DNA from: Bradyrhizobium liaoningense
GTDB taxonomy: Bacteria; Pseudomonadota; Alphaproteobacteria; Rhizobiales; Xanthobacteraceae
Length of the DNA stretch: 51,592 bases
Assembly (NCBI RefSeq): GCF_018130825.1
Contig: NZ_JAFCJS010000016.1
Coordinates: 1 to 51,592, forward strand
Direction of reading: 5' to 3'
Shown: positions 34,373 to 43,192 of the stretch, one piece after another
How positions within the stretch are numbered: position 1 is the first letter of the stretch
How the letters are laid out: the number at the start of each line of letters is the position of its first letter
The notes under the pieces: generated by a model
The model's database searches: none
Told to the model about the DNA's origin: nothing
Seen by the model: the letters and a program-made list of their open reading frames with translations, nothing else
Translations under genes and position numbers: made by a program

Positions 34373-35497
34373 GTGCCCGCTAGCATCCTGCAAAACCCCT
34401 GGCGCCTGCTGCTCGCGATCAACGCCGCAATCATCGTCGGCGTGTTCGTTCACAAGATCCAGCTGCCGCCTTACGTCCCCTATATCCATCTCCTCGTCGA
34501 CTACCATTTCGGCTTCATCAAGCGCGCGCTGATCGGGGCGATCGTCGCGCTGTTCACCGACAAGGTGCCGGTCTGGCTGGTGTTCGCACTGGGCGGGGCG
34601 ACATGGCTGGTGACATCAGGGCTGTACGCAAAGCTGTTCCAGAGGACGTTCGGCTTCACCGCGAAGACGCTGCCGCTGTTCGTGTTCACAGCAGGCTCGC
34701 CGTTCTTCCTGAAGAATTTCATGCACACGCTCGGCCATTTCGACATCTATGGCTGCGCGCTGGCGATCGTCCTCTTGCTGATGCCGGCGCGCTCGTTGCT
34801 GTTCGTGGCTTTGGCGGCGCTGTTCTCGATCGTGCTGGTGCTGATCCACCACATTCATCTCCTGATGTATGTGCCGACGATCATCACCATCGTGGTGATC
34901 AGGCACTATCTCGCTTATGGCAGCAATCGCACCAACGTCGCATTCGGCGTGATCGCCTTCGCCGTCGTCTCCGCGCTGTTCTTCGCCGCGCAGTTCCTGG
35001 GAACGATGCCGATCCCGGAAGCGGACTTCGTCGCCTACCTGAAGACCCGGATGGCCGATCCGTCCCGCACTGACCTCTTGCAGTTCGCCTACATCTGGTA
35101 TCAGCCGCTGGCGAAGGAAATCTCGGACACCTGGGGCCGCCTGCCGCACAACATCCTCGGCGTGCCCGTGTTCGCGCTGCTGATCTGGCTGCACACGCCG
35201 CTGTGGCGCTTCTTCGCGAGCCTGATCGGCGCGCTCGCCAGCGATCTGCACAAGCGGCTCGTCATCGCGGCGCTAACAGGCGTCAGCCTCGCTTTTCTCG
35301 TGATGTTCGCGATGGTGTTCGACTATTCGCGCTGGATCTCGAACTGGGCGGTCTGCATGATCCTGATCCTGCATGCGGTGAAGATGCTGCCGGCAAAGCG
35401 GGAAGCTCCGTTGATTCCGGCGGAGGACCGGAAGACAAACATCTTCGGCCTGATCATCACACTGATCCCACGCGTCGGAATCGTCCGGCCGTTTTAA
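34373..35497 (+). CDS. Polytopic membrane protein of unknown function
   Basis: No family recognised. With the GTG at 34373 it has 374 residues and about nine membrane segments (for example RLLLAINAAIIVGVF, IVALFTDKVPVWLVFALG, LALAAL-type FVALAALFSIVLVLIHHIHL, VIAFAVVSALFFAAQFL). Histidine-rich LIHHIHLLMY and the FFLKNFMHTLGHFD loop are notable. The start is uncertain; a TTG lies 21 bp upstream. Its last 4 bp overlap the end of the convergent smr gene. Confidence 0.75.
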   Translation: MPASILQNPWRLLLAINAAIIVGVFVHKIQLPPYVPYIHLLVDYHFGFIKRALIGAIVALFTDKVPVWLVFALGGATWLVTSGLYAKLFQRTFGFTAKTLPLFVFTAGSPFFLKNFMHTLGHFDIYGCALAIVLLLMPARSLLFVALAALFSIVLVLIHHIHLLMYVPTIITIVVIRHYLAYGSNRTNVAFGVIAFAVVSALFFAAQFLGTMPIPEADFVAYLKTRMADPSRTDLLQFAYIWYQPLAKEISDTWGRLPHNILGVPVFALLIWLHTPLWRFFASLIGALASDLHKRLVIAALTGVSLAFLVMFAMVFDYSRWISNWAVCMILILHAVKMLPAKREAPLIPAEDRKTNIFGLIITLIPRVGIVRPF

Positions 35498-36084
35498 ATT
35501 CTCGCCCGCCTGATCCGCACATACAGCGCGCCCTCGCCGCCATGGCCGATATGGGCGGTCTCGAAGCCGACGACGAAGGCGCGGAATTCCGGCAGGCTCA
35601 GCCATTCCGGCACCTGGCGGCGGAGCACGCCGCTTTCGCCGCCGCTGCGTCCCTTGCCGGTGATGACGAGCACGAAGGTCAGGCCGTCGTGATGGGCGCG
35701 GTGCAGGAAGCCGGTCAGCGCGCGATGGGCGCGCATCTGGGTCATGCCGTGCAGGTCGAGCCGCGCCTCGATCTCGCTGCGCCCGCGCGACAATTTTGTC
35801 CGCTCGCGCTTGCCGAGCGGCGCCAAGGGCGGGACCTGCGGTTTCGCAGGCCGCGGCGCCGATGCAGTGGCAGCCGGCCTTGCCGGTGGCGAAGGCCGGG
35901 TCACCTGGGCTACGGGCGAAGGTCCGGCAGGCGGCGCGGCATGCGCCTTGGCCACGCGATGCTTCCTGAGCGGCTTGACCTGTCTTGCGACCGTATCCCA
36001 CAGCGCGCGCTCATCCTCGCTCAGCGCGCGGCGGCGCGGCGAGGGGCGAGGCTCCAGCACGGGCGGACGGGACGATCGCTTCAT
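35494..36084 (-). CDS. Smr-domain protein
   Basis: The 196 residues have a long basic, Pro/Ala-rich N-terminal half and a C-terminal Smr domain with the core LDLHGMTQMRAHRAL and TGKGRSGGESGVLRRQVPEWL (TGxG...L motif). Smr domains bind nucleic acids and some nick DNA or cleave RNA at stalled ribosomes. The ATG overlaps the mltA stop by 4 bp, so it is the third gene of the tim44-mltA-smr unit. Confidence 0.92.
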   Translation of the reverse strand: MKRSSRPPVLEPRPSPRRRALSEDERALWDTVARQVKPLRKHRVAKAHAAPPAGPSPVAQVTRPSPPARPAATASAPRPAKPQVPPLAPLGKRERTKLSRGRSEIEARLDLHGMTQMRAHRALTGFLHRAHHDGLTFVLVITGKGRSGGESGVLRRQVPEWLSLPEFRAFVVGFETAHIGHGGEGALYVRIRRARI

Positions 36085-37610
36085 TGCTGCCGATGGGGAC
36101 GATTCTTCACGGGCCGCCGCGGCTCAGGGACAGGCTCGATCGCGGGACGCGGCACCGGTAGCGGGACAGGGCCGGCGATGGCAACCGTTTCGTTCTTGCC
36201 TTGCGCCGCGGCGGGCGCAGCAGCAGGCGCGCCCGTCCTGGCGGGATCGGTTTGCGGAAACAGTTTTGCGATGTTCTCCGAGGGACGCGGATCCGGTACC
36301 GGCAGCCGCGCGGCGCGTGCCGCGGGATCGAGGCCCTTCGGGACCAACATGACGAAATGCATAGGATGGCGCAGCCGGCCGGAGACACGGCCGGCTTCCT
36401 GCCCGGCGCCGAAATAGAGATCCGCACGCGCGGGGCCGATGATGGCCGAACCGGTGTCCTGCGCGATCATCAGGCGGTGGAACGGCGTCTTGGATCGTTC
36501 GGAATCGATCGGCAGCTCGCCCTCGATGAAGAACGGCGTGCCGTAGACGTGCAGCGATTTGTCGACCGCGATCGAGCGTCCCGCCGTCAGCGGAATGCCT
36601 TGCGCGCCCACCGCCTCGTCCTTGTCGGAGAGGTTGACCTCGCGGAAGAAAATGTAGGCGCGGTTCTGGCGGCGCAGCTCCTTGGCACCATCCGGATTCT
36701 GCGCCATCCATTCCCTGATCTTCTGCATCGACATCTCCTCCTTCGGAATGATGCCGCGCTCGATCAGGATGCGTCCCACCGCCGTGTAGGGATAACCGTT
36801 GTAGGCGTCGTAATTGAGCCGGAGCGTCGTGCCGTCCTCGAACTTGATCCGCGCCGAGCCCTGGATCTGCGCGAACAACAGATCGGTCGGATCCTTCAGC
36901 CAGGCAACCTCGAGGCCACGGCCGGCGATCTTGCCGTCCTCGATCTCGCCGCGATCGTAATAGGGCACCAGCTTGCGGCGGCCGATCTTGCGGTAGACCG
37001 GGCCCTTGTTGGGCAGGCTGACCGAGTCCTGCTTGTAGCCGCGCACGAACAGGTTCGAGGGCCGGCGATAGACCGGGACATTGTAGACGTCGGTCTGCGT
37101 GCGCGATCCCTCGAGCACCGGCTCGTAATAGCCGGTGACGAAACCGTCGGGCTCCCCTAAGCGGGAGATGCGCAGCGGCGCAAAATTCTCCTCGAAGAAA
37201 GTCTTTGCCTTGGCGTCGTCGCCGAGCTCGAGCGATTTGGCGACCCGGCAGGGCTCGCTCAGCGATGCCCCCAGCGCCTTGTATTCATTCTTGGGCTCGG
37301 GCGCGCCGTTCTGTGCGTTGATCGTCTTGCAGCTGGCGCGAAATGTCTTGTAGGCGGCGAGATGATCGTCGTCGCCCCAGCCCTTCACGTCGGCCCAGGC
37401 CAGCGGCAGATATTGCGCGCCTGATATCTCGAACGGCAGGGGTAGCTGCGGATAGGGCAAGGCCCGCGGCGGGCTGGCTGCCAATTGCGGCGGATGGTGA
37501 TGGTGGCTGCGGTAGTGGCGCCGCGCCGCCTCGGCGCCGAGCGAAAACGTCGACAGCACGACGACACCCGCGCAGAACGCCGTCGCGCTGTTCTTGAGAA
37601 GGAGCTTAAT
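36081..37610 (-). CDS. mltA: Membrane-bound lytic transglycosylase A, probable ATT start
   Basis: Cleaves peptidoglycan glycan strands. The MltA and 3D domains are seen in FVTGYYEPVLEGSRT, YNGYPYTAVGRILI and the 3D Asp region LMIAQDTGSAIIGPARADLYFGAG. A signal peptide KLLLKNSATAFCAGVVVL ending LGAEA should begin the protein, but no ATG, GTG or TTG lies just before it. The best start is ATT at 37610, overlapping the TAA stop of the Tim44-like gene and preceded by GGAAG at good spacing. The alternative GTG at 37709 would add 33 unlikely residues. The C-terminus is Pro/Arg-rich. Confidence 0.88.
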   Translation of the reverse strand: MKLLLKNSATAFCAGVVVLSTFSLGAEAARRHYRSHHHHPPQLAASPPRALPYPQLPLPFEISGAQYLPLAWADVKGWGDDDHLAAYKTFRASCKTINAQNGAPEPKNEYKALGASLSEPCRVAKSLELGDDAKAKTFFEENFAPLRISRLGEPDGFVTGYYEPVLEGSRTQTDVYNVPVYRRPSNLFVRGYKQDSVSLPNKGPVYRKIGRRKLVPYYDRGEIEDGKIAGRGLEVAWLKDPTDLLFAQIQGSARIKFEDGTTLRLNYDAYNGYPYTAVGRILIERGIIPKEEMSMQKIREWMAQNPDGAKELRRQNRAYIFFREVNLSDKDEAVGAQGIPLTAGRSIAVDKSLHVYGTPFFIEGELPIDSERSKTPFHRLMIAQDTGSAIIGPARADLYFGAGQEAGRVSGRLRHPMHFVMLVPKGLDPAARAARLPVPDPRPSENIAKLFPQTDPARTGAPAAAPAAAQGKNETVAIAGPVPLPVPRPAIEPVPEPRRPVKNRPHRQQ

Positions 37611-38313
37611 TCGCGCTTCCGGTGCCAACCAGCTTCCAGTTCGGATCGCGAGAGGTGGTGTCGCGGGCGAAAGTCCAGATATCGGTGATGTCGGCAACCG
37701 TGTCGGCACTGCCGTCGACGATGTTGCCGGCCTTGTCGCGGGTGGCCGAGATCATCTGCGAGACGAAGCGGATCGTGAGCTGGGCGGTCCGGTCGCGCAA
37801 CTCGGCACCGACCAGCTCCGCCTTGTCGATCGAGACGAAGCGCGTCTCGGTCTTCTGCTCGTTCTTCTCGCGCTCCTTGATCGCGGCGTCGAAGCTCTCA
37901 TAGACCTCCGACGACAAGAGGTCGCGCAGCGCGCGGCGATCGCCATTGGCAAAGGCCAGCACGATCATCTCATAGGCGCCGCGGGCGCCCGAGATGAAGT
38001 GGCGCGGATCGAAGGTGGAATCCTTGTCGACGATGGCATCGAGACCCTGGGCGAGTGCGGTGCCCGGTTCAGCCAGACCCTTCCAGCGATCGCTGGGCAC
38101 GGTCGGCTCGACCGTCGGCGCCAACGGGGCCTGGTCGATCACCTTGCCCGGCATGGTCACGACGTTCTTGTCCTGGGCACCTCCCAGCGCATTGCGGGCG
38201 GCAGTGTGATCGAACGGCGGCCGCTCGTTGCCCGTGCGCTGCCCCAGCACGCTGCGCAGCCTCAGAAAGATGAAGACCGCCAACGCCAGGAAGATGATGG
38301 TGTAGATATCCAC
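37606..38313 (-). CDS. Tim44-like (TimA) domain membrane protein
   Basis: Inner-membrane-anchored protein with a C-terminal Tim44 domain, related to the mitochondrial import motor anchor. From the GTG at 38313 it has 235 residues: one membrane helix (residues 3-18, IYTIIFLALAVFIFLRL), a linker, then the domain containing GARGAYEMIVLAFANGDRRALRDLLSSEV and DIWTFARDTTSRDPNWKLVG. The frame continues to 38400, but the GTG places the helix at the N-terminus as in homologues. Upstream of and coupled to mltA. Confidence 0.88.
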   Translation of the reverse strand: MDIYTIIFLALAVFIFLRLRSVLGQRTGNERPPFDHTAARNALGGAQDKNVVTMPGKVIDQAPLAPTVEPTVPSDRWKGLAEPGTALAQGLDAIVDKDSTFDPRHFISGARGAYEMIVLAFANGDRRALRDLLSSEVYESFDAAIKEREKNEQKTETRFVSIDKAELVGAELRDRTAQLTIRFVSQMISATRDKAGNIVDGSADTVADITDIWTFARDTTSRDPNWKLVGTGSAN

Positions 38314-38728
38314 GTCGTATTCGCTTTCTGGTCTTTGCTTCTGGGTCTTCGCTTTGGCGTCGTTGCCGGGAAAATCGATCCGGCCAGTAGACCGTTCCAT
38401 ACGAGAACGGCAAGTCTACATCACCATTTTGGGTCCCGCGCGTCTGGTCCCTGGGATGTAGGCACGAAATCTTGCCCGGCCAATGGCGCCTTTTGGCACA
38501 GCGGTGAGTGTAGCGCGTTTTATGCTTAAGGGGAAACCCGATCCTGGGCGGAAATCGCGTATCTTCAATCGTTTAAGGCGCGATTTCGCCTAAAGTCCGC
38601 TCGGAACGTCACAGTTGCGGGCACGGCCTGAATCCCCCGTCCGGGACCGTTCGTCCTTGTGGAACGAGGCAGCCCTATGTTAGCCAACCGCCGCGAAATT
38701 CAGCCCAATCGGGTAAGGAGACACTTCT
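38314..38728. promoter_or_regulatory. Divergent spacer between the Tim44-like gene and secB
   Basis: These 415 bp hold no supported gene. A TTTAAGGCG...CGCCTAAA imperfect hairpin lies near 38572-38595, and an AAGGAG ribosome site sits 8 bp before secB. No clear -10/-35 pair was identified. Confidence 0.35.
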
Positions 38729-39217
38729 ATGACCAACGGTAACGGTACCCCTCCCGAGGCGGCCCAGGCTCCCCAGCTCAACGTGCTGGCGCAATATACC
38801 AAGGACCTGTCGTTCGAAAATCCGAACGCGCCGAGCTCGCTCCAGCAGCAGGGCCAACCGCCCCAGATCAACATCCAGATCAATGTCGGCGCCAATAACC
38901 TCAGCGAGCAGGAGTTCGAGGTGACGCTGACGGTCGAAGGCAAGGCCGAGACCGCGGGCAAGGTGATGTTCTCGTTCGAGCTCGCCTATGCCGGCGTGTT
39001 CCGGATCGTCAACGTGCCGAAGGAGAACCTGCACCCGCTGGTCATGATCGAATGCCCGCGGCTCCTGTTCCCGTTCGCCCGTGAGATCATCGCCACCGCG
39101 GTGCGCGACGGCGGGTTCCCGCCGCTGATGCTGGACCCGGTCGATTTCGTCGGTCTCTATCGCCAGAACATGGAACGGCAGATGGCCGCCCAGGGTGGCC
39201 AGACCGGCCAGGCCTAA
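38729..39217 (+). CDS. secB: Protein-export chaperone SecB
   Basis: Tetrameric chaperone that keeps preproteins unfolded for SecA. The 162 residues show LNVLAQYTKDLSFENPNAP, VTLTVEGKAE, LAYAGVFRI and CPRLLFPFAREIIATAVRDGGFPPLMLDPVDFVGLY, the invariant core. Converges with dnaQ, 9 bp apart. Confidence 0.97.
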   Translation: MTNGNGTPPEAAQAPQLNVLAQYTKDLSFENPNAPSSLQQQGQPPQINIQINVGANNLSEQEFEVTLTVEGKAETAGKVMFSFELAYAGVFRIVNVPKENLHPLVMIECPRLLFPFAREIIATAVRDGGFPPLMLDPVDFVGLYRQNMERQMAAQGGQTGQA

Positions 39218-39226
39218 CTTGCGATC

Positions 39227-39946
39227 CTAACCAGCCGGATCGGCGATCGCTGGAGCGGGCAAAAACTCGTTCCAGATCGCCTTTTCGCCCATCGTTGCGA
39301 TGAAGGCCCGATGGGCCTCCCGCTCGGCATCTGAAACCCGCGGCGCGAGCGGCACCAAACGCTGCCGCCGCGGCGCGTCGCCGGCCGTACTGACGCGAAT
39401 TTCTTCGGCGTCCGAAGCCAGCAGCAGCTGCGACTGCCGCGCTCCCACCAGATCGACATAGACTTCAGCAAGCAGTTCGGCGTCGAGCAGCGCGCCGTGC
39501 TTGGTGCGGTGTGAATTGTCGATCGAATAGCGCGAGCAGAGATCGTCGAGCCGGTTCGACACGCCGGGATGCTTGCGGCGCGCCAGCAGCAGCGTATCGA
39601 CCAGCCGCTCGCGCGGGATCGCCGCGCGCTTGATCCGGTCCAGCTCGGCATTGATGAAGCTGATGTCGAACGAGGCGTTGTGGATCACCAGCGGCGCATC
39701 GCCGATGAACTCCAGAAACGCATCGACGACCTCGTTGAACAGCGGCTTGGTCGAGAGGAATTCGGCCGACAGCCCGTGCACCGCGAAGGCCTCCGCCGGC
39801 ATGTCCCGTTCGGGGTTGATATAGACGTGATACGTCTGTCCCGTCGGCATGCGGTTGAATATCTCGACGCAGCCGATTTCGACCAGTCGATCGCCGCGGA
39901 GCGGATCGAGGCCGGTGGTTTCGGTGTCGAGGACGATTTCGCGCAT
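39227..39946 (-). CDS. dnaQ: DNA polymerase III epsilon subunit (3'-5' exonuclease)
   Basis: Proofreading subunit of the replicase. The 239 residues show Exo I IVLDTETTGLDP, Exo II VIHNASFDISFI and Exo III HGALLDAELLAEVY, so the DEDDh active site is complete. Next to coaE (27-bp gap) in the same orientation. Confidence 0.97.
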   Translation of the reverse strand: MREIVLDTETTGLDPLRGDRLVEIGCVEIFNRMPTGQTYHVYINPERDMPAEAFAVHGLSAEFLSTKPLFNEVVDAFLEFIGDAPLVIHNASFDISFINAELDRIKRAAIPRERLVDTLLLARRKHPGVSNRLDDLCSRYSIDNSHRTKHGALLDAELLAEVYVDLVGARQSQLLLASDAEEIRVSTAGDAPRRQRLVPLAPRVSDAEREAHRAFIATMGEKAIWNEFLPAPAIADPAG

Positions 39947-39973
39947 GATCGGGAGGCCGTGTGAGACGGCGAA

Positions 39974-40573
39974 TCAGGCTCGCCGCTGCGGCATCTTAAC
40001 GACCTCGGTCAGGATGTGCTTGATTTGGGCGCGCACCGGCTCAAGTCCGTGTGAGGTATCCACCACGAAATCGGCCCGCTTGCGCTTCTCGGCATCGGGC
40101 GTCTGCTTGGCGATGATGGCATCGAGCTTGGCCTCGTCCATCGTGCCGCGCGCCAGCACCCGCTCACGCTGGAGTTCCGGCGATGTCGACACCACGACCA
40201 CCGCGTCGACCCGCTTCTCGCCGCCGGTTTCAAACAAGAGCGGGATGTCGAGAACCACGACCGGCGCCTTGGCGGCCTCGGCGTCGGCGAAGAACTTCTT
40301 CCGGGAGGCGCCGAGCATCGGATGGACGATCTGCTCGAGCTGCTTGATCGCGGCGGGATCGTGCACTACGCGCGCCGATAGTTTTGTTCGATCGACCTTG
40401 CCGTTCACGGTGGTGCCGGGGAAGGCGGCCTCGATCGCCGGCGCGGCCTCGCCCTCATAGAGCTGATGCACGGCGGCATCGGCGTCGTAGACGGGCACAC
40501 CGGCTTCCGCGAACAATTTCGCGGTGGTGGATTTGCCCATTCCGATCGAGCCGGTCAGTCCCAGGATCCGCAT
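39974..40573 (-). CDS. coaE: Dephospho-CoA kinase
   Basis: Last step of CoA synthesis. The 199 residues from the ATG at 40573 show the P-loop GLTGSIGMGKSTTAKLF, DADAAVHQLYEG, VLDIPLLFETGGE and RVLARGTMDEAKLDAIIAKQ. A 23-bp gap separates it from maf. Confidence 0.97.
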   Translation of the reverse strand: MRILGLTGSIGMGKSTTAKLFAEAGVPVYDADAAVHQLYEGEAAPAIEAAFPGTTVNGKVDRTKLSARVVHDPAAIKQLEQIVHPMLGASRKKFFADAEAAKAPVVVLDIPLLFETGGEKRVDAVVVVSTSPELQRERVLARGTMDEAKLDAIIAKQTPDAEKRKRADFVVDTSHGLEPVRAQIKHILTEVVKMPQRRA

Positions 40574-40596
40574 CAGCGCCCTGCCATCTCTGTCAT

Positions 40597-41205
40597 TCAC
40601 ACCGCAATTAGCTGTTCGCTCCGCAGGAACGCAAGCAGCGGCAGCAGCGGCAGGCCGAGAATGGTGAAATGGTCGCCCTCGATGCGCTCGAACAGATGGA
40701 TGCCGAGGCCCTCGAGCTGATAGGAGCCGACGCTTCTGGTCACGGCATCGCCGGCGGCGTCGAGATAGGCCGAGAGTTCGGCCTCGCCCATCTGCCGCAT
40801 GGTCATGCGCGCCACCGAAACATCCTCGAAAACGATCTTGCCGTCCCGCGCCACGGCCACGGCGGAATTCAGCTCGTGGCTGTTGCCGGCGAGATCGCGC
40901 AGTTGCGCCAGCGCCTGCGGGCGGCCGGCCGGCTTGTTGAAGAGACGGCTCCCAAGGGCCAGTGTCTGATCGGCGCCGATCACATAGCTTCCGGCACGAT
41001 CGGCAGAGACCGCCTTGGCCTTTTCGCGGGCCAGGAGCAGCGCGATCTCGCGCGGATCTCCGAGATTGGAGCTCGCCTGGATGCCGCGCTCGTCGATGTC
41101 AGCCGTGACGGCTTCGAATGCGAGCCCGGCATTGGCCAGCAGCATTTTCCGCGCGCTGCTTTGCGAGGCCAGGATCAACGGAGTTTTGCCGAGCCACAGA
41201 GCCAT
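40597..41205 (-). CDS. maf: Maf family nucleotide pyrophosphatase
   Basis: House-cleaning NTP pyrophosphatase of the Maf/YceF fold. The 202 residues from the ATG at 41205 show LILASQSSARKMLLANAG, ADIDERGI, SYVIGADQTLALG and GSYQLEGLGIHLFERIEGDHFTILGLPLLPLL. Eight bp after ppsR. A shikimate dehydrogenase gene, often found between maf and coaE in alphaproteobacteria, is absent here. Confidence 0.95.
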   Translation of the reverse strand: MALWLGKTPLILASQSSARKMLLANAGLAFEAVTADIDERGIQASSNLGDPREIALLLAREKAKAVSADRAGSYVIGADQTLALGSRLFNKPAGRPQALAQLRDLAGNSHELNSAVAVARDGKIVFEDVSVARMTMRQMGEAELSAYLDAAGDAVTRSVGSYQLEGLGIHLFERIEGDHFTILGLPLLPLLAFLRSEQLIAV

Positions 41206-41213
41206 CGCGGAAA

Positions 41214-42053
41214 CTATTCCGACGGCCGGTTGCGCTGGCGGTCGCTGTAGAGCTTCATGATCGCCGCGGCGGTTTCCTCGATCGAGCGCCGCGTGACGTC
41301 GAGCAGCGGCCAATCGTGCTTGGCGCTCAGCTTGCGCGCGAACGCGACCTCCTCGGTGACCGACTGTCTGTCGGTATAGGTGTCGCTGCCGGATTCGGCG
41401 CCCATGGAGAGCAGGCGGTTCTGGCGGATCTGGATCAGGCGTTCCGGCGTCGCGTGCAAGCTCACCACCAGCGGGCGCGTCAGCGTCTCCAGCTGCGCCG
41501 GCACGGGAATGCCGGGCACGAGCGGCACGTTGGCGGTGCGGATGCCGCGATTGGCGAGATAGATCGATGTCGGCGTCTTCGAGGTGCGGGACACACCGAC
41601 CAGGACCACGTCGGCGTCGTCGAGACCTTCGACATGCTGACCATCGTCATGGATCATCGTGTAGTTCAACGCGTCGATGCGCTTGAAATATTCCGCGTTG
41701 AGCACGTGCTGGGCGCCGACGCGGCCCGTGGTCGCAGCTCCCAGATAGGCTTCGAACAGCTGCATCACCGGCCCGATGATCGAGAGGCTCGGAACATTGA
41801 TCTGCTTGCACTTGTCCTCGAGCCTGGCGACCAGATCCTTCTCGAGCAGCGTGAACAGCACGATCCCCGGCGCTTCCTCGATCTCGTCGAGCACCCGGTC
41901 GAGCTGCTTCTGGCTCCGCACCAGCGGATAGACATGCTCGACCGGCGTCACGTTGGCATACTGCGCGGCGACGGCGCGCGCGACCGTGATCAGCGTCTCG
42001 CCGGTGGAGTCGGAGACCAGGTGCAGATGGAAATAATTGTTCGAGGTCGGCAC
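41214..42053 (-). CDS. ppsR: Pyruvate, phosphate dikinase/PEP synthase regulatory protein
   Basis: Bifunctional ADP-dependent kinase and phosphorylase (DUF299) that controls PPDK or PEP synthase. The 279 residues show FHLHLVSDSTGETL at the N-terminus and the P-loop GVSRTSKTPTSIYLAN followed by ANVPLVPG. First minus-strand gene left of the candidate origin, as the homologue RP001 is in Caulobacter. Confidence 0.96.
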   Translation of the reverse strand: MPTSNNYFHLHLVSDSTGETLITVARAVAAQYANVTPVEHVYPLVRSQKQLDRVLDEIEEAPGIVLFTLLEKDLVARLEDKCKQINVPSLSIIGPVMQLFEAYLGAATTGRVGAQHVLNAEYFKRIDALNYTMIHDDGQHVEGLDDADVVLVGVSRTSKTPTSIYLANRGIRTANVPLVPGIPVPAQLETLTRPLVVSLHATPERLIQIRQNRLLSMGAESGSDTYTDRQSVTEEVAFARKLSAKHDWPLLDVTRRSIEETAAAIMKLYSDRQRNRPSE

Positions 42054-42511
42054 AAAAACTCTTGGGATGAGGGCGGGGTGGTTTGTGGATTTCTGTGGAG
42101 CTTAACCGCTCGGAAAGGGATGTGCGACACCAGGGACGGGACAAGTGCCAATTTTCTTCACACCGGTGCCCGTCAGAACAAGTCCGGCGGCTCTTCAAGC
42201 GGGAAGCGGGATTGCGCGGATAACCCCCTTGATAAGCTGCCGACGAGCGGACGCAAGCCTTTGAGTCCGGACGGCTTATCGGAACAAGCCGAACTGGCGC
42301 AGGATATGTTGAGGAATGTGAACAAGCGCGCGTGAACGCGCGGACGAAATTGCGTGAGTCCAATCCACGGTCACTAAGACTCAAACCTTTAAGAATCTAA
42401 GATTCTAGATTTGAGGAAGGCGCTACGGACGGATATGTGTGCAGGGTAAGACCTTAACGGGTTCTTACTATCCCCAGCTCCTTTCGCTGGGCATCAATCC
42501 GGGCCGCGAAA
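42054..42511. other. Candidate chromosomal replication origin (oriC)
   Basis: This 458-bp spacer separates leftward genes (ppsR, maf, coaE, dnaQ) from rightward ones (hemJ, rho, mnmE, mnmG). It holds five GANTC sites (42263, 42356, 42378, 42393, 42401), four of them within 50 bp. It also has an A/T-rich patch (42373-42415) with AGAATC-TAA-GATTCT and a CtrA-like TTAA-N7-TTAC at 42454-42468. DnaA-box-like sequences (TGTGGATTT near 42085, TGTGAACAA near 42317) differ from consensus by two bases. In Caulobacter the origin lies beside the ppsR homologue, and parABS is nearby here. No perfect DnaA box was found, so the call is tentative. Confidence 0.5.
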
Positions 42512-42946
42512 ATGTTCGAAGACGTCTATCTCTGGATCAAGGCGCTGCATGTGATCGCCGTCATCTCCTGGATGGCGGGCATGCTCTATCTGCCGCGACT
42601 GTTCGTCTATCACTGCGACGCCGAGATCGGCTCGAAGCAGTCGGAGACGTTCAAGGTCATGGAACGCCGGCTGCTCAAGGCGATCATCAACCCGGCCATG
42701 ATCGTCACCTGGCTCGCTGGGCTCTTTCTCGCCTGGTCCGGCCACTGGTTCACATTTGGCTGGCTGCACGTAAAACTGGCATTGGTCCTGGTGTTGTCGG
42801 CGGTCCACGGCTTTTTTTCCCGCTGGCTCAAGGATTTCGCCGCCGATAGGCGTCCGCGAAGCCAGAAATTCTATCGGATTATCAATGAGGTGCCGACCGT
42901 TTTGATGATTCTCATCGTCATCATGGTGATCGTGAAGCCGTTCTAG
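42512..42946 (+). CDS. hemJ: Protoporphyrinogen IX oxidase HemJ
   Basis: Membrane enzyme of the UPF0093 family, oxidising protoporphyrinogen IX in heme synthesis. The 144 residues have four membrane segments, the conserved His in WIKALHVIAVISWMAGMLYLPRLFVYH, and the C-terminal FYRIINEVPTVLMILIVIMVIVKPF. The usual neighbour hemE is not present between it and ppsR. Confidence 0.95.
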   Translation: MFEDVYLWIKALHVIAVISWMAGMLYLPRLFVYHCDAEIGSKQSETFKVMERRLLKAIINPAMIVTWLAGLFLAWSGHWFTFGWLHVKLALVLVLSAVHGFFSRWLKDFAADRRPRSQKFYRIINEVPTVLMILIVIMVIVKPF

Positions 42947-43087
42947 GCAAGCCCCGCGCGGTTTAGCTCAGCGCTTCGGCTTGCGGAGAAGGGAGCGATT
43001 TTCTATATTATCGATATCCCACCCAACGCAGGCGGATGTGGTTGTGTCTGAGCTTTCCAGAGGCCGGACACCGCATCAGGTTTGAAG

Positions 43088-43192
43088 CCTCACCGGCACT
43101 CTCCTTGCCAGACCTGCGGACCTTATCTTCTCACGTCCGCATTTCAGAGCCTCCTCGCACCCCTTCCAAGGTTACCCCACAGGACCACCCCA
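43088..43192 (+). promoter_or_regulatory. C-rich, G-poor rho leader (candidate rut/autoregulatory site)
   Basis: The 105 bp before the rho start are strongly C-rich and G-poor: in 43141-43190 there are 23 C and 7 G. Few hairpins are possible. Such sequence is what Rho loads on, and Rho is known to attenuate its own gene in several bacteria. Autoregulation here is inference. Further upstream an A/T patch near 43000-43020 (TTTTCTATATTATCGATATC) may hold the promoter. Confidence 0.4.
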
